Shown: positions 1-8,220 of the stretch, one piece after another
Layout of the letters: every line of letters starts with the position of its first letter
How positions within the stretch are numbered: position 1 is the stretch's first letter
Assembly (NCBI GenBank): GCA_020854255.1
Contig: JADZFV010000001.1
Location: 1-37,270, forward strand
DNA: 37,270 bases
Reading direction: 5' to 3'
Origin: Candidatus Melainabacteria bacterium
Lineage (GTDB): Bacteria > Cyanobacteriota > Vampirovibrionia > Obscuribacterales > Obscuribacteraceae
Made by a program: the position numbers and the translations under genes
Notes under the pieces: generated by a model
What the model saw: only the letters and a program-made list of their open reading frames with translations
What the model was told of the DNA's origin: nothing
Databases searched by the model: none

Positions 1-1
1 C

Positions 2-1546
2 GTCTGATCCGTCGCCGTCCAGGAAATTGCCTTCGATTTCATGGTCGCGAGTCAGTATCGAGAGCAGGTTTTCCAGAGCCGATTTGAAACCCATGGTCTC
101 CAAAACCGACGGGTGCAAGTCGTTGATAACGCGGCGCATTTCGATAACCGCCTGGTCGAGTTTTTCCCGCATTTGCCTGGGCACCGGATTGTCGTCCAGG
201 TCGGTGGCCAGTCTGTCGGCCATGCGCGCTACTGCCGAAAGGGCAGGCAAAGTCTCGTCGTGCAGATCCTCGGCGATGCGCTGCCTTTCTTCCTCGGCTC
301 TAACTTGCATGGATTCTCTGGCCTGAGCCAGCTCTTTGTTGCGCTGGCGCAAATCGGTATCCAGATATATGAATGTGCCCAGTGAAAAACCCAGCGTCAA
401 TACCGCAAGTGGTGGCACTACCGGCAGCGCCATGTGAAATCCTTCAAAGAGAATTTGCGCCATACCGACAAGCACCATGCCGGAAGTAAGATAAGTAGCT
501 GTTCTTGTGCTCAAGGGCAGAATTGAAGCGACGGCTCCGAAGGCTGCTCCCAGAAGCAGCAATAAATGGTGAGCAATATTTCTGGGGAAACTATAGATGA
601 CTTGATTGTCCAAAAGTGTCTGGATGGCGTCTGCATGCATGACCACATCGGCAACATTGTCCTCTAAGGGTGTGCGCCTCTTGAGCGGCTCTTGCTGGCG
701 TTCGGTGAAAGAGCAACCGATAAGGACGATACGATCCTTGAAAGAAGGATTTGGTTGGAAATCCGCCTCTAAAACATCTCTTAGTGAAACAGACGGATAT
801 TGAATGCGGCGAAAGTTGATATAGGCCGGTTGATCGGAGCGGAAATTGAGATATTGCGTAGTCGGGCCGACGCCTTTGATCTGGCGATGCAAGTCGATTA
901 CAGCCTCGGTCAAAGACGGCACAGGTGCCGCGCTCACCGACGACGTGTCGATATCGCCCAGAGAGTCTCTGTAATTGACAGGCAACCGGCAGACAAGCCC
1001 ATTGTTTTCACGAATCAATTCGTCATATCCGTAAGCGCGAACATTATTCATGATGGCGCGGCTCGGCAAATCGGTTGAGCCTTCAAGGCTGCCGAACAAA
1101 CCGATTACTACATTGTTGTATTTGCGAATGACGCTTATCAATTCAGTGTTGGCCGCTCCTCGCAAATCCAGATCGATAACGACAATGGCCGGACTTTCTT
1201 TCTCGATATTTTCAATGGCGGTGGCCAGCATTTTTTGCGCGTGGTCATCATTGAAGCGGGCGATGCCGATATCGAATTGAGATAGATCGTCGAAATCTAC
1301 AATACTTAAGTCACGCGACTCCGCCGGACGTTGAACGGCCGAATAGATTTTTTGCGAAACTCTGTAGCGCCACTCCAACATGCTCAATTCCATGCTTTCC
1401 AAGACTGATGACTCGGCGAGAAACAACGTGGCTACACATCCGGCCAGGGCTCCCCAGAACAATCTCTGGAAAAGTAGGCTGTCTCGCCCATGAATCCACA
1501 TGGACGGAAGAAAGAGCCGTTTTAAAGATGCGAGTATCACCCTCAT
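2..1546 (-). CDS. CHASE2-domain sensor histidine kinase, HisKA_3 type (3' end cut by window edge)
   Basis: Membrane sensor kinase read from an ATG at 1546 and still open at the left edge, 515 codons seen. An N-terminal membrane helix (about residues 28-46) is followed by an extracytoplasmic CHASE2 domain (about 60-315) with the typical endings YINFRRI, DRIVLIGC and ADAIQTLL. Three membrane helices follow (about 325-396), then a short coiled coil and a dimerisation/phosphoacceptor segment with RQRIAEDLHDE. The His at 429 fits the NarL/DegS-type (HisKA_3) class, so the partner should be a LuxR/NarL-family response regulator, which is not visible here. The ATPase domain lies beyond the edge. No strong Shine-Dalgarno precedes the ATG; GGGGACC is close upstream. 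The gene diverges from the first VIT-VWA gene and has a GGGGTTTACCCC element 67 bases upstream of its start. The CHASE2 signal is unknown. Confidence 0.88.
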   Translation of the reverse strand, partial: MRVILASLKRLFLPSMWIHGRDSLLFQRLFWGALAGCVATLFLAESSVLESMELSMLEWRYRVSQKIYSAVQRPAESRDLSIVDFDDLSQFDIGIARFNDDHAQKMLATAIENIEKESPAIVVIDLDLRGAANTELISVIRKYNNVVIGLFGSLEGSTDLPSRAIMNNVRAYGYDELIRENNGLVCRLPVNYRDSLGDIDTSSVSAAPVPSLTEAVIDLHRQIKGVGPTTQYLNFRSDQPAYINFRRIQYPSVSLRDVLEADFQPNPSFKDRIVLIGCSFTERQQEPLKRRTPLEDNVADVVMHADAIQTLLDNQVIYSFPRNIAHHLLLLLGAAFGAVASILPLSTRTATYLTSGMVLVGMAQILFEGFHMALPVVPPLAVLTLGFSLGTFIYLDTDLRQRNKELAQARESMQVRAEEERQRIAEDLHDETLPALSAVARMADRLATDLDDNPVPRQMREKLDQAVIEMRRVINDLHPSVLETMGFKSALENLLSILTRDHEIEGNFLDGDGSD

Positions 1547-1613
1547 CCTGGTCCCCAAAAAAGCAGTTTTACCTGCTCCAACTGTAGTCTAGCGCGGTCG
1601 TTTCGGCAATTGG

Positions 1614-1627
1614 CTGGGGTAAACCCC
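1614..1627 (+). promoter_or_regulatory. CTGGGGTAAACCCC element, copy 1
   Basis: GGGG-TAAA-CCCC inverted repeat, 67 bases upstream of the CHASE2 kinase start. Read towards the kinase it is GGGGTTTACCCCAG, the same form as copy 2 in front of the first VIT-VWA gene. Possible operator or activator site; the binding protein is unknown. Confidence 0.45.
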
Positions 1628-1793
1628 GGATATACTGAGCCATTCCTCCTTGCATCTTGCTGTCCTTTCGGCCCCAATTCCCAAAACCTTTGTAGGGAGG
1701 GCGCCATGCGTCGTCTTGCTGCTTGACCCGGCCGAAACCTGACGAACCCATGTGTCCCCCGCACCTATATATATTTTTGCCGGGCTGCCCTCC

Positions 1794-1806
1794 GGGTTTA
1801 CCCCAG
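1794..1806 (-). promoter_or_regulatory. CTGGGGTAAACCC element, copy 2
   Basis: GGGTTTACCCCAG on the plus strand, 116 bases upstream of the first VIT-VWA start codon. It is the reverse complement of copy 1 except for one missing terminal base pair. Both copies have GGATAT just after the CCCC arm. The distance to the start codon resembles that of copy 3 (127 bases), consistent with a promoter-linked regulatory site. Confidence 0.45.
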
Positions 1807-1922
1807 ACGGATATGCCTCTTCTTCCCAAAGACTTCGCGCCATTAAGAAAGTAGCCTGAAGGCAGGTCCAGGCAAATGGGACAAAACGGGCATTTTTTGC
1901 GGCAATTTGAGAGGTAAGTGAT

Positions 1923-4442
1923 ATGAAGCGTTTGGCTCTAGCATCGATGCTGGCGGTGGGTTTAGGCCTTTTGCCGCCCCAGGAATCCCGAGCGTCCGGC
2001 TTTATTGTTGTCGATCCGTCATTCGGCGGCGGCGCGGCAGTCATGGTTCCTATGCCGATAAACGTCACCACTATACGCCCGGGCGTGCCATTGCGCCCGA
2101 TTGGCCCTGCCCGGCCGGGCCGGCCGGTAGTCACCCCTAACCCACCAGGCAGAGCGATCCTAAAAGGCGGGGTCACATTTGGGCTTCACTTAGAAGCGGA
2201 AGCGATCAAAGTCGATGTCACAGATCAGGTAGCAAAAACATATATTGTTCAGACTTTTAAAAACGACACCGATCGCAATCTAGCCGGAACATATTTATTT
2301 CCACTTCCTGATGACACCACATTCAGTTCTTTCTCTTTGCACATCGACGGCAAACCGGTAGAAGGAAAAATTCTGGAAGCCGCAGAAGCACGGCAGCAAT
2401 ATGAAGCGATTGTCCGGCAGATGGTCGATCCAGGCTTATTAGAATATGCGGATCATAAAACAGTAAGAGCGCGTATTTTTCCAATTCCCGCGCACGGAAC
2501 CAAGAAAGTCGAACTCGAATACACTCAATTATTGAAAGCCGAAAATGGCTTGCTCAAGTATTCTTTCCCGCTCAAGTCAAAGGGCGGTGACGACCTTCCT
2601 GTCGAGGAGGTGAAGATCGACATGAAGCTGCAGTCAAAACAGGGACTGCGCACGATCTGGTCGCCGACGCACTTGATCAATTCTTCCAGAGCGAGCGACA
2701 GTCTGGCCAAAGTTTCATTTCTCGGCAAAGGCATCGTGCCCGATAAGGACTTTCTTCTCTATTACAGCGTTTCCGACAAAGCCATGGCGGCGAATGTTCT
2801 CACTCACAAAGCGGTGGGAGAAGACGGCTATTTCTTGCTCACGCTTTCACCGCCTATGAAGTCAGAACAAGTTGTCGCCAAAGACATCGTGCTGGTTGCC
2901 GACACCTCAGGCTCCATGCAAGGCGAGAAGATGAACCAGCTCAAGCAGGCGCTCAAGTATGTAGTCAACGCCCTCAATCCTGCCGACAAATTCTCGATCG
3001 TTCAATTCAATACTGACGCGGAAGCATTGAAATCGCAATTGATGCTCGCCACTGCCGAGAACAAAAAGCAGGCAATTGCATTTATCGACGACCTCGATGC
3101 TCGAGGCGGCACCAACATCGGCGACGCGCTTTCCATGGGCACTACCATGCTCAATCAAGTAACCGATCGCCCTGGTTTTCTGGTCATGATGACAGACGGA
3201 GAACCTACCGTAGGCGATACCGACGTCGGCAGTCTGCTCAAGAAAGTAAAATCGAAGAGAGACATTCGCGTATTTGACTTTGGCGTCGGAAACGACCTGG
3301 ACACGCGCTTGCTCAACCGCCTGGCCTCTGAAAATCATGGCACGTCGCAGTATGTTTCACCGGATGAAAATATAGAAACTGCTCTGTCCAGCTTCTATCA
3401 AAAGATCAAGAGTCCAGTTTTGAGCGATGTTTCCATCACGTATGACGGCATTCAAGTCAAAGACACCTATCCGCGCTCTGTCAAAGACATTTTCTCAGGC
3501 TCGCAAGTTCTCGTACTGGGCAAATACAAGGGCGGCGGCAGCGCGCATTTGAATGTCACAGGCAAAGTAAACGGTGTGGCCAGATCGTACAGTTTTCCTC
3601 TGGCATTTGCTGCTCAGGAAGCAGACCATACATACTTGCCGCGCCTCTGGGCGATGCGGCGTATCGGCTATTTGACCGAAGTTGCCAAAGCCAACGGAGA
3701 CAATCGCGAAATCATCGACGAAATCGTCGCGCTTTCGAAAAAACACGGCATCATCTCTGCTTATACTTCTTTCCTCTCCTTAGACCCCAATGAAGGGCGC
3801 GGTGGAGTCAGGCCGATGCCCATGGCTGAGGCACAGATGCGCCGCGCCTCCAGAGCTAACTTCGGTAGTGCCATGACCAGCACCGATTTCCGTCCAAGAG
3901 CAGGGGCAGGCGGAGGTGGCGGAGCGGCTGGAGGTCCTGGAGTTGCGTTTTATCATGCCCCTGGCCAGCTGAGAGCGATGGCATCTCCTGCACCGAGCGC
4001 ACCGGCCGAGAAAGATTCTCTTGTTGCTTACGATGGCAAACAAACAAGCAGCGCCGTAAGAGGCAGTCTGTTTGCCAAAAAATCAGAAGCTTCATCATCT
4101 CTGGCTCGCCAAATTGCCATGGCGCCATCTAACGGTGCAGTTGCAGTGGCGAGAGAAAGGGCGCTTAGCAAAATGAAGACGAAAGATTTCGTCCAGGATG
4201 AGGAGAGCAAATCATCCGGCATCAAGTGGATTGAAGGCAAAACATTCTACTTGAAAGACGGATTCTGGACGGACAGCGCACTTTTGGAAGGCTCGCATGC
4301 CCAGCCGGAAGTGATTGAATTCGGTTCGGCTAAATACTTCGAACTGGTGAAAAAACATCCGGGCATCACCAAATTCCTTGGAGCCGGAGCAAAAGTAATG
4401 GTCCTTTTCGAGGGACGTTGCGTAAAGATTGTCACACCTTAA
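1923..4442 (+). CDS. Exported VIT-VWA domain protein, paralogue 1
   Basis: An 839-residue exported protein of the inter-alpha-trypsin-inhibitor-like (VIT plus von Willebrand A) type. A signal peptide (cleavage near residues 22-25, after SRA) leads to a Pro/Gly-rich linker and a VIT domain (about 82-205). The VWA domain begins near 321 with an intact metal-ion-dependent adhesion site, DTSGS at 327-331, and a later TDGEPT motif. After about residue 600 comes a low-complexity Gly/Ala-rich stretch, and the last about 70 residues form a conserved terminal module (GKTFYLKDGFW, then HPGITKFL) shared with the next gene. Family members are metal-dependent protein-binding surface or periplasmic proteins; the ligand is unknown. 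The ATG at 1923 follows GAGAGG with suitable spacing. A terminator follows, so it is probably transcribed separately from paralogue 2. Confidence 0.92.
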   Translation: MKRLALASMLAVGLGLLPPQESRASGFIVVDPSFGGGAAVMVPMPINVTTIRPGVPLRPIGPARPGRPVVTPNPPGRAILKGGVTFGLHLEAEAIKVDVTDQVAKTYIVQTFKNDTDRNLAGTYLFPLPDDTTFSSFSLHIDGKPVEGKILEAAEARQQYEAIVRQMVDPGLLEYADHKTVRARIFPIPAHGTKKVELEYTQLLKAENGLLKYSFPLKSKGGDDLPVEEVKIDMKLQSKQGLRTIWSPTHLINSSRASDSLAKVSFLGKGIVPDKDFLLYYSVSDKAMAANVLTHKAVGEDGYFLLTLSPPMKSEQVVAKDIVLVADTSGSMQGEKMNQLKQALKYVVNALNPADKFSIVQFNTDAEALKSQLMLATAENKKQAIAFIDDLDARGGTNIGDALSMGTTMLNQVTDRPGFLVMMTDGEPTVGDTDVGSLLKKVKSKRDIRVFDFGVGNDLDTRLLNRLASENHGTSQYVSPDENIETALSSFYQKIKSPVLSDVSITYDGIQVKDTYPRSVKDIFSGSQVLVLGKYKGGGSAHLNVTGKVNGVARSYSFPLAFAAQEADHTYLPRLWAMRRIGYLTEVAKANGDNREIIDEIVALSKKHGIISAYTSFLSLDPNEGRGGVRPMPMAEAQMRRASRANFGSAMTSTDFRPRAGAGGGGGAAGGPGVAFYHAPGQLRAMASPAPSAPAEKDSLVAYDGKQTSSAVRGSLFAKKSEASSSLARQIAMAPSNGAVAVARERALSKMKTKDFVQDEESKSSGIKWIEGKTFYLKDGFWTDSALLEGSHAQPEVIEFGSAKYFELVKKHPGITKFLGAGAKVMVLFEGRCVKIVTP

Positions 4443-4479
4443 GTGGTGGCATAAAGCAGCTGCGATTTAAATAGAGCAG

Positions 4480-4514
4480 AGAGGTGCAGGTTAAAGCCTG
4501 CATCTCTTTATCTT
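4480..4514 (+). terminator. Hairpin terminator after VIT-VWA paralogue 1
   Basis: Arms AGAGGTGCAGG (4480-4490) and CCTGCATCTCT (4497-4507) form an 11-bp stem with one G-U pair and a six-base loop, followed by TTATCTT. It lies 38 bases after the stop codon. Confidence 0.7.
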
Positions 4515-4622
4515 GAGTGTGAGCACTCTTGAACTTTTTCTTAAGTTGAATTTCCTGAATATTTGGCGCTTTCGGCGATTAATTCGGGCTAAATCGCGCA
4601 GCCGAAAACAGAGGGTAAAAAG

Positions 4623-4638
4623 CTGGGGTAAACCCCAG
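4623..4638 (+). promoter_or_regulatory. CTGGGGTAAACCCCAG element, copy 3
   Basis: The most complete copy: 6-bp arms CTGGGG/CCCCAG around TAAA, 127 bases upstream of the second VIT-VWA start codon. On the minus strand it is followed by CTTTTT and could also act as a terminator for antisense transcription, so the regulatory reading is not the only one. Confidence 0.45.
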
Positions 4639-4765
4639 GTTGCTAAGTACTCTTATCCTGGCGAATCATGGGCGGGAATTCTCTAAGCTGTTACAAGCGG
4701 CATTCTGCCTGACTGGCACCCTTGCTCGTTTGTAGTAGACGCGCCGATATCAACGAGGTCAAAAC

Positions 4766-7297
4766 ATGAGAACTGTTGCACTGGCATCTATCGCGTCGCT
4801 TGCCGCCACATTGGCGCTACCGGCCCAGGTTCTCGCCTCCGGCTGGATTGTTGTCGATCCTATTATGGGTGGTCGTCCCGCTCTGGTTCCCCGACCGGTC
4901 GTTCGCCCGCATCCCGGAGCTACTCCCACTGTGCCGGCGCCAGGCCGGCGACCGATCTTGCAAGCTTCCGTCAGTTTCGGATTGCACTTGAAAGATGAAG
5001 ACATCAAGGTCGACATCGTCGACCAGGTCGCGAAAACCTATATCACGCAGACGTTTTCCAACGACACCGACAGCAATCTGGCCGGCACCTACCTCTTCCC
5101 TCTGCCTGACGATACGACTTTCAGCTCCTTTTCTCTGCACATCGACGGCAAACCGGTGGAAGGAAAAATTCTAGAGGCCAATGCAGCGCGCACCGAATAC
5201 GAGCAAATTGTGCGCAGCATGGTTGATCCCGGACTTCTGGAATTTGCCGATTACAAAACAGTGAGAGCGCGAATCTTCCCAATTCCGGCGCATGGCACAA
5301 AGAAGGTAGAACTTGAATATACGCAAGTTTTAAAAGCTGAAAATGGCATGCTCAAGTATCGCTTCCCGCTCAAAGCTGAAGGCGAAGCCGAGCCGGTCGA
5401 GTCTATCAAGATGAATGTGAAGCTGGCAGGCAAGCAGCCGCTTCGCACAATCTGGTCGCCCACCCATACCGTCACCTCGACTCGCAAAGGCGACACGGAA
5501 GCGAATGTTTCTCTGGCCGCCAACAATACCGTGCCCGACAAAGATTTCCTTCTCTATTACAGTATTTCCGACAAAGATGTCGCAGCGAATCTATTAACTC
5601 ATCGCAAGTCGGAAGAAGATGGTTATTTCCTCATGACTCTTTCGCCTCCCGTGACATCCACTGGCCCGACAGCGAAAGACATTGTTGTAGTCGCCGACAC
5701 ATCTGGCTCGATGCAAGGCGAAAAAATGGAGCAAAACCAGAAGGCTCTGAAATATATTGTTGATGCACTGTCACCGGAAGATCGCTTCAGCCTCATCCAA
5801 TTCAATACTGATGCTGATGCCTTCAGTCCCAAACTTCTGGCTGCCAGTCCTGAAAACAAGAAGGCTGCAGAAAAATTCATCAGCGAGTTGGAAGCACGCG
5901 GTGGTACCAATATTAGTGACGCACTTTCGCTGGGCACCACAATTCTCAATGAAGCTTCCGATCGTCCAGCCTATCTTGTTCTCATTACAGACGGAGAACC
6001 TACAGTAGGCGAAACCGTTGTAGATAAGCTCTTGCAGGGCGTCAAGTCAAAACGCGATATCCGCATTTTCGACTTCGGCGTAGGCTATGACGTCAACACC
6101 CGCCTGCTCAACAAACTTGCAGAAGAGCATCATGGCACTGCCCAGTATGTAGAGCCGAGCGAGAGTCTGGAAGTGGCTTTGAGCAACTTCTATCAGAAGA
6201 TCAAAAGCCCGGTTTTGAGCGACGTCAAAATTACATATGACGGCATTCAAGTGAAAGATGTTTATCCCAAAGAAGTGAAAGACATTTTTGCCGGACAGCA
6301 GGTGCTCTTAATCGGGCGCTACAAGGGTGAAGGCAAAGCTTCCCTGAAATTGTCAGGACGCATCAATAGTGAAAACAAAGATTTTGCATTCCCTGTGGAA
6401 TTTGCAAAGGAAGACACCGGGCATTCTTACTTGCCGCGCATCTGGGCAATGAGAAGGATCGGCTATTTGACCGAAGTGGCACATGCCAACGATGAAAGCA
6501 AGGAAGTCGTAGACGAAATCATTGCGCTCTCGCAAAAATACGGCATTATCTCTGCTTACACTTCTTATCTGGTCACTGACCCCAGCGAAAGTCACGGTAG
6601 TGCCCTGAGACGAAATATGCCTGGTGCAGTCAGCTTCAGCAGAGGCGGAGCAGGCGCAGGAGGCGGTTTCGATGATCGCTTCCACAGGATTGAGCGTGGT
6701 GTTCGTGGTGGATTGGTTCCACCACCACCGGCAATGACGTTGTCGTCACTTCCGGCGTCGCACCGGGGAAGAGCTTCGCGCATGCCGGCGACTAGCCTCG
6801 ATACCTTCGTTGCACATAGCGCTGAAAGGGACGTGTCCGTATTCGGAGATGAAGGAAGTTATGCCCAACCGCCTGTCGGTACAAAGGGTATGGATCGCAG
6901 TATGGTAATGGGCAGAATGATGGCTCGCAAGGCTCGTGCGGATGCATTTGCCACATATGAGCCTAAGGAAGAGAGCGGTCAAAAAGCCGTGTTGGTAGCC
7001 AAGACTCTCAATGAGTTGAAAGAGTCCAACGCAATCAACAAGCAAGATCTGCTGGCCGGAGAAATGAAGACCATTGAAGATAAGACCTTCTATCTGGTCG
7101 ATGGGTTCTGGACTGAAAGCACCTTCAAGAAAGCCGACAAGACAATCAAAGAGATCGAATTCAAGAGCGAAGAGTACTTTGCATTGATGAAGTCGGTTCC
7201 AGGAATAACAAAATATTTGTCGGTGGGCAGGCAGGTAATAGTAGAGTTCAACGGCACATGGTACAAGATCGTCCAGACCGGAGATGCTACCGGCTAG
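4766..7297 (+). CDS. Exported VIT-VWA domain protein, paralogue 2
   Basis: An 843-residue paralogue of the upstream gene with the same order of parts. It has a signal peptide ending near residue 25 (VLASGW), a Pro-rich linker, a VIT domain with near-identical blocks (LAGTYLFPLPDDTTFSSFSL, IFPIPAHGTKKVELEYTQ), and a VWA domain with an intact DTSGS metal site at 311-315 and TDGEPT later. A Gly/Arg-rich variable region precedes the same terminal module (DKTFYLVDGFW, then VPGITKYL). The VIT and VWA parts are strongly conserved between the pair, while the low-complexity region has diverged. This fits a tandem duplication followed by divergence. The ATG follows CGAGGTC. It has its own upstream element and a terminator shared with the convergent HMA gene. 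Confidence 0.92.
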   Translation: MRTVALASIASLAATLALPAQVLASGWIVVDPIMGGRPALVPRPVVRPHPGATPTVPAPGRRPILQASVSFGLHLKDEDIKVDIVDQVAKTYITQTFSNDTDSNLAGTYLFPLPDDTTFSSFSLHIDGKPVEGKILEANAARTEYEQIVRSMVDPGLLEFADYKTVRARIFPIPAHGTKKVELEYTQVLKAENGMLKYRFPLKAEGEAEPVESIKMNVKLAGKQPLRTIWSPTHTVTSTRKGDTEANVSLAANNTVPDKDFLLYYSISDKDVAANLLTHRKSEEDGYFLMTLSPPVTSTGPTAKDIVVVADTSGSMQGEKMEQNQKALKYIVDALSPEDRFSLIQFNTDADAFSPKLLAASPENKKAAEKFISELEARGGTNISDALSLGTTILNEASDRPAYLVLITDGEPTVGETVVDKLLQGVKSKRDIRIFDFGVGYDVNTRLLNKLAEEHHGTAQYVEPSESLEVALSNFYQKIKSPVLSDVKITYDGIQVKDVYPKEVKDIFAGQQVLLIGRYKGEGKASLKLSGRINSENKDFAFPVEFAKEDTGHSYLPRIWAMRRIGYLTEVAHANDESKEVVDEIIALSQKYGIISAYTSYLVTDPSESHGSALRRNMPGAVSFSRGGAGAGGGFDDRFHRIERGVRGGLVPPPPAMTLSSLPASHRGRASRMPATSLDTFVAHSAERDVSVFGDEGSYAQPPVGTKGMDRSMVMGRMMARKARADAFATYEPKEESGQKAVLVAKTLNELKESNAINKQDLLAGEMKTIEDKTFYLVDGFWTESTFKKADKTIKEIEFKSEEYFALMKSVPGITKYLSVGRQVIVEFNGTWYKIVQTGDATG

Positions 7298-7346
7298 GAT
7301 AAGAGGAGAATCTCCGAAGGCAATGGACCTCTCCTGAAATTGAAAG

Positions 7347-7380
7347 CGGGTGCCACTAGAAGTGGTGCCCGTTTTCTTGT
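7347..7380. terminator. Bidirectional terminator between convergent genes
   Basis: Arms CGGGTGCCACT (7347-7357) and AGTGGTGCCCG (7361-7371) pair over 11 positions including two G-U pairs, followed by TTTTCTTGT on the plus strand. On the minus strand the stem is followed by CTTTCAATTTC. It lies between the stop of VIT-VWA paralogue 2 and the stop of the convergent HMA gene. Confidence 0.7.
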
Positions 7381-7997
7381 CATTTGTCAATGACGAGCAC
7401 TTTCCAGTAAGCGAGGTCGTTGGAGCGTACTATGTCCTTAATGCGGTCAATCGTCAAAACGTCGGCATCATATGTGACGCGAGCGACTGCGTAACGCGGC
7501 AATTTTCCGGCGGCGTTCACTGTTTCGGTTTCCGAGGCTTTCAATTGAGAAGGCAACTCGACAGTGGCGCTAATGACGCCATCGGTCTTTTGAAATCTTG
7601 CTGCCAGAGCTTTTAAGCAAGCAGGGCATAACGAACCGGAAAGCCGCATCGAAGCCTCTTTCACTTTCGTTCGGGTTGAGATGCTGCGTTTTTGCTTGTC
7701 TTTGAAAAACTGATTGGCTGCCTGCTCTCGTTGATTTGGATCTTCTGAATTTTCTTTTTTCGATGTGCCTGCGCTGCGTGTTTTGTGCGCCGGACCCGGT
7801 ACTTCAATCGTGAACACAGGCGGTGGGGTTTTTTTTGGTTCCACTTTTGCGTCGTCGGCGGAGTCCTGGGCGCCTGCATTGGATATAAGGCAGAAAAACG
7901 CCACAGCAAAGGCTACGGCCGATCCAGGCGAAAAGCCCATTGCAAAGGGCAAGAGTGCTGTCCTGTCGATGTATTTTGAGAACTTTCTGAAATTCAT
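7380..7997 (-). CDS. Exported protein with HMA-like (heavy-metal-associated) domain
   Basis: A 205-residue protein. The N-terminus has a hydrophobic segment (about 24-43) ending AGAQ, consistent with a signal peptide or anchor. A charged, low-complexity linker (45-115) follows. The C-terminal about 90 residues resemble an HMA fold: LSGSLCPACLKALAARF carries a Cys-x-x-Cys pair (C124, C127) at the position of the metal-binding loop. The end pattern is ARVTYDADVLTIDRIKDIV, as in MerP/CopZ-type domains. Such domains bind Cu, Hg or similar ions in metallochaperones, but most are cytosolic; an exported one could sequester or sense metal outside. No transporter neighbours it. AGGCG precedes the ATG. 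The HMA assignment is by pattern only. Confidence 0.75.
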   Translation of the reverse strand: MNFRKFSKYIDRTALLPFAMGFSPGSAVAFAVAFFCLISNAGAQDSADDAKVEPKKTPPPVFTIEVPGPAHKTRSAGTSKKENSEDPNQREQAANQFFKDKQKRSISTRTKVKEASMRLSGSLCPACLKALAARFQKTDGVISATVELPSQLKASETETVNAAGKLPRYAVARVTYDADVLTIDRIKDIVRSNDLAYWKVLVIDK

Positions 7998-8220
7998 TTC
8001 GGCGCCTGATTTTTTGCTTCTTCTGAGACACAGTTTAACTGAATACCCTTGTTAATTGCTCCTCATCTACATCTCCTCGACTATTGCGTTTGGTGACGAT
8101 TGAAGACTCGGGAATCTGTGCGGAGAATGCCGAAAACAGACGAGTTTATTAAGCTAACAAAGGGCAGTCATTGATATGATGTACCTTTAAAGGTTGTCAC
8201 TAGTGGAAGTCCAGGGATCA

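Larger units (their letters stand above)
1547..1922. other. Divergent intergenic region between kinase and VIT-VWA gene
   Basis: This 376-base gap separates the divergently transcribed kinase and first VIT-VWA gene. It holds two copies, in opposite orientation, of a GGGGTAAACCCC-type element (listed separately). Reading frames crossing it have no recognisable product. A TATATATA run sits near 1767-1774, but I could not pair it with a convincing -35 box. A GAGAGG sequence just before 1923 serves as the ribosome binding site of the VIT-VWA gene. Confidence 0.6.
4443..4765. other. Intergenic region between the two VIT-VWA genes
   Basis: This 323-base gap holds the terminator of paralogue 1 and copy 3 of the GGGGTAAACCCC element. 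Otherwise I see no gene; the ribosome binding site CGAGGTC lies just before 4766. Confidence 0.6.

Noticed and set aside
4623-4655. Copy 3 element read as the terminator of VIT-VWA 1
   Set aside because: A better terminator lies at 4480-4514. The T-run next to this element is on the minus strand only, and the element recurs before two other genes.
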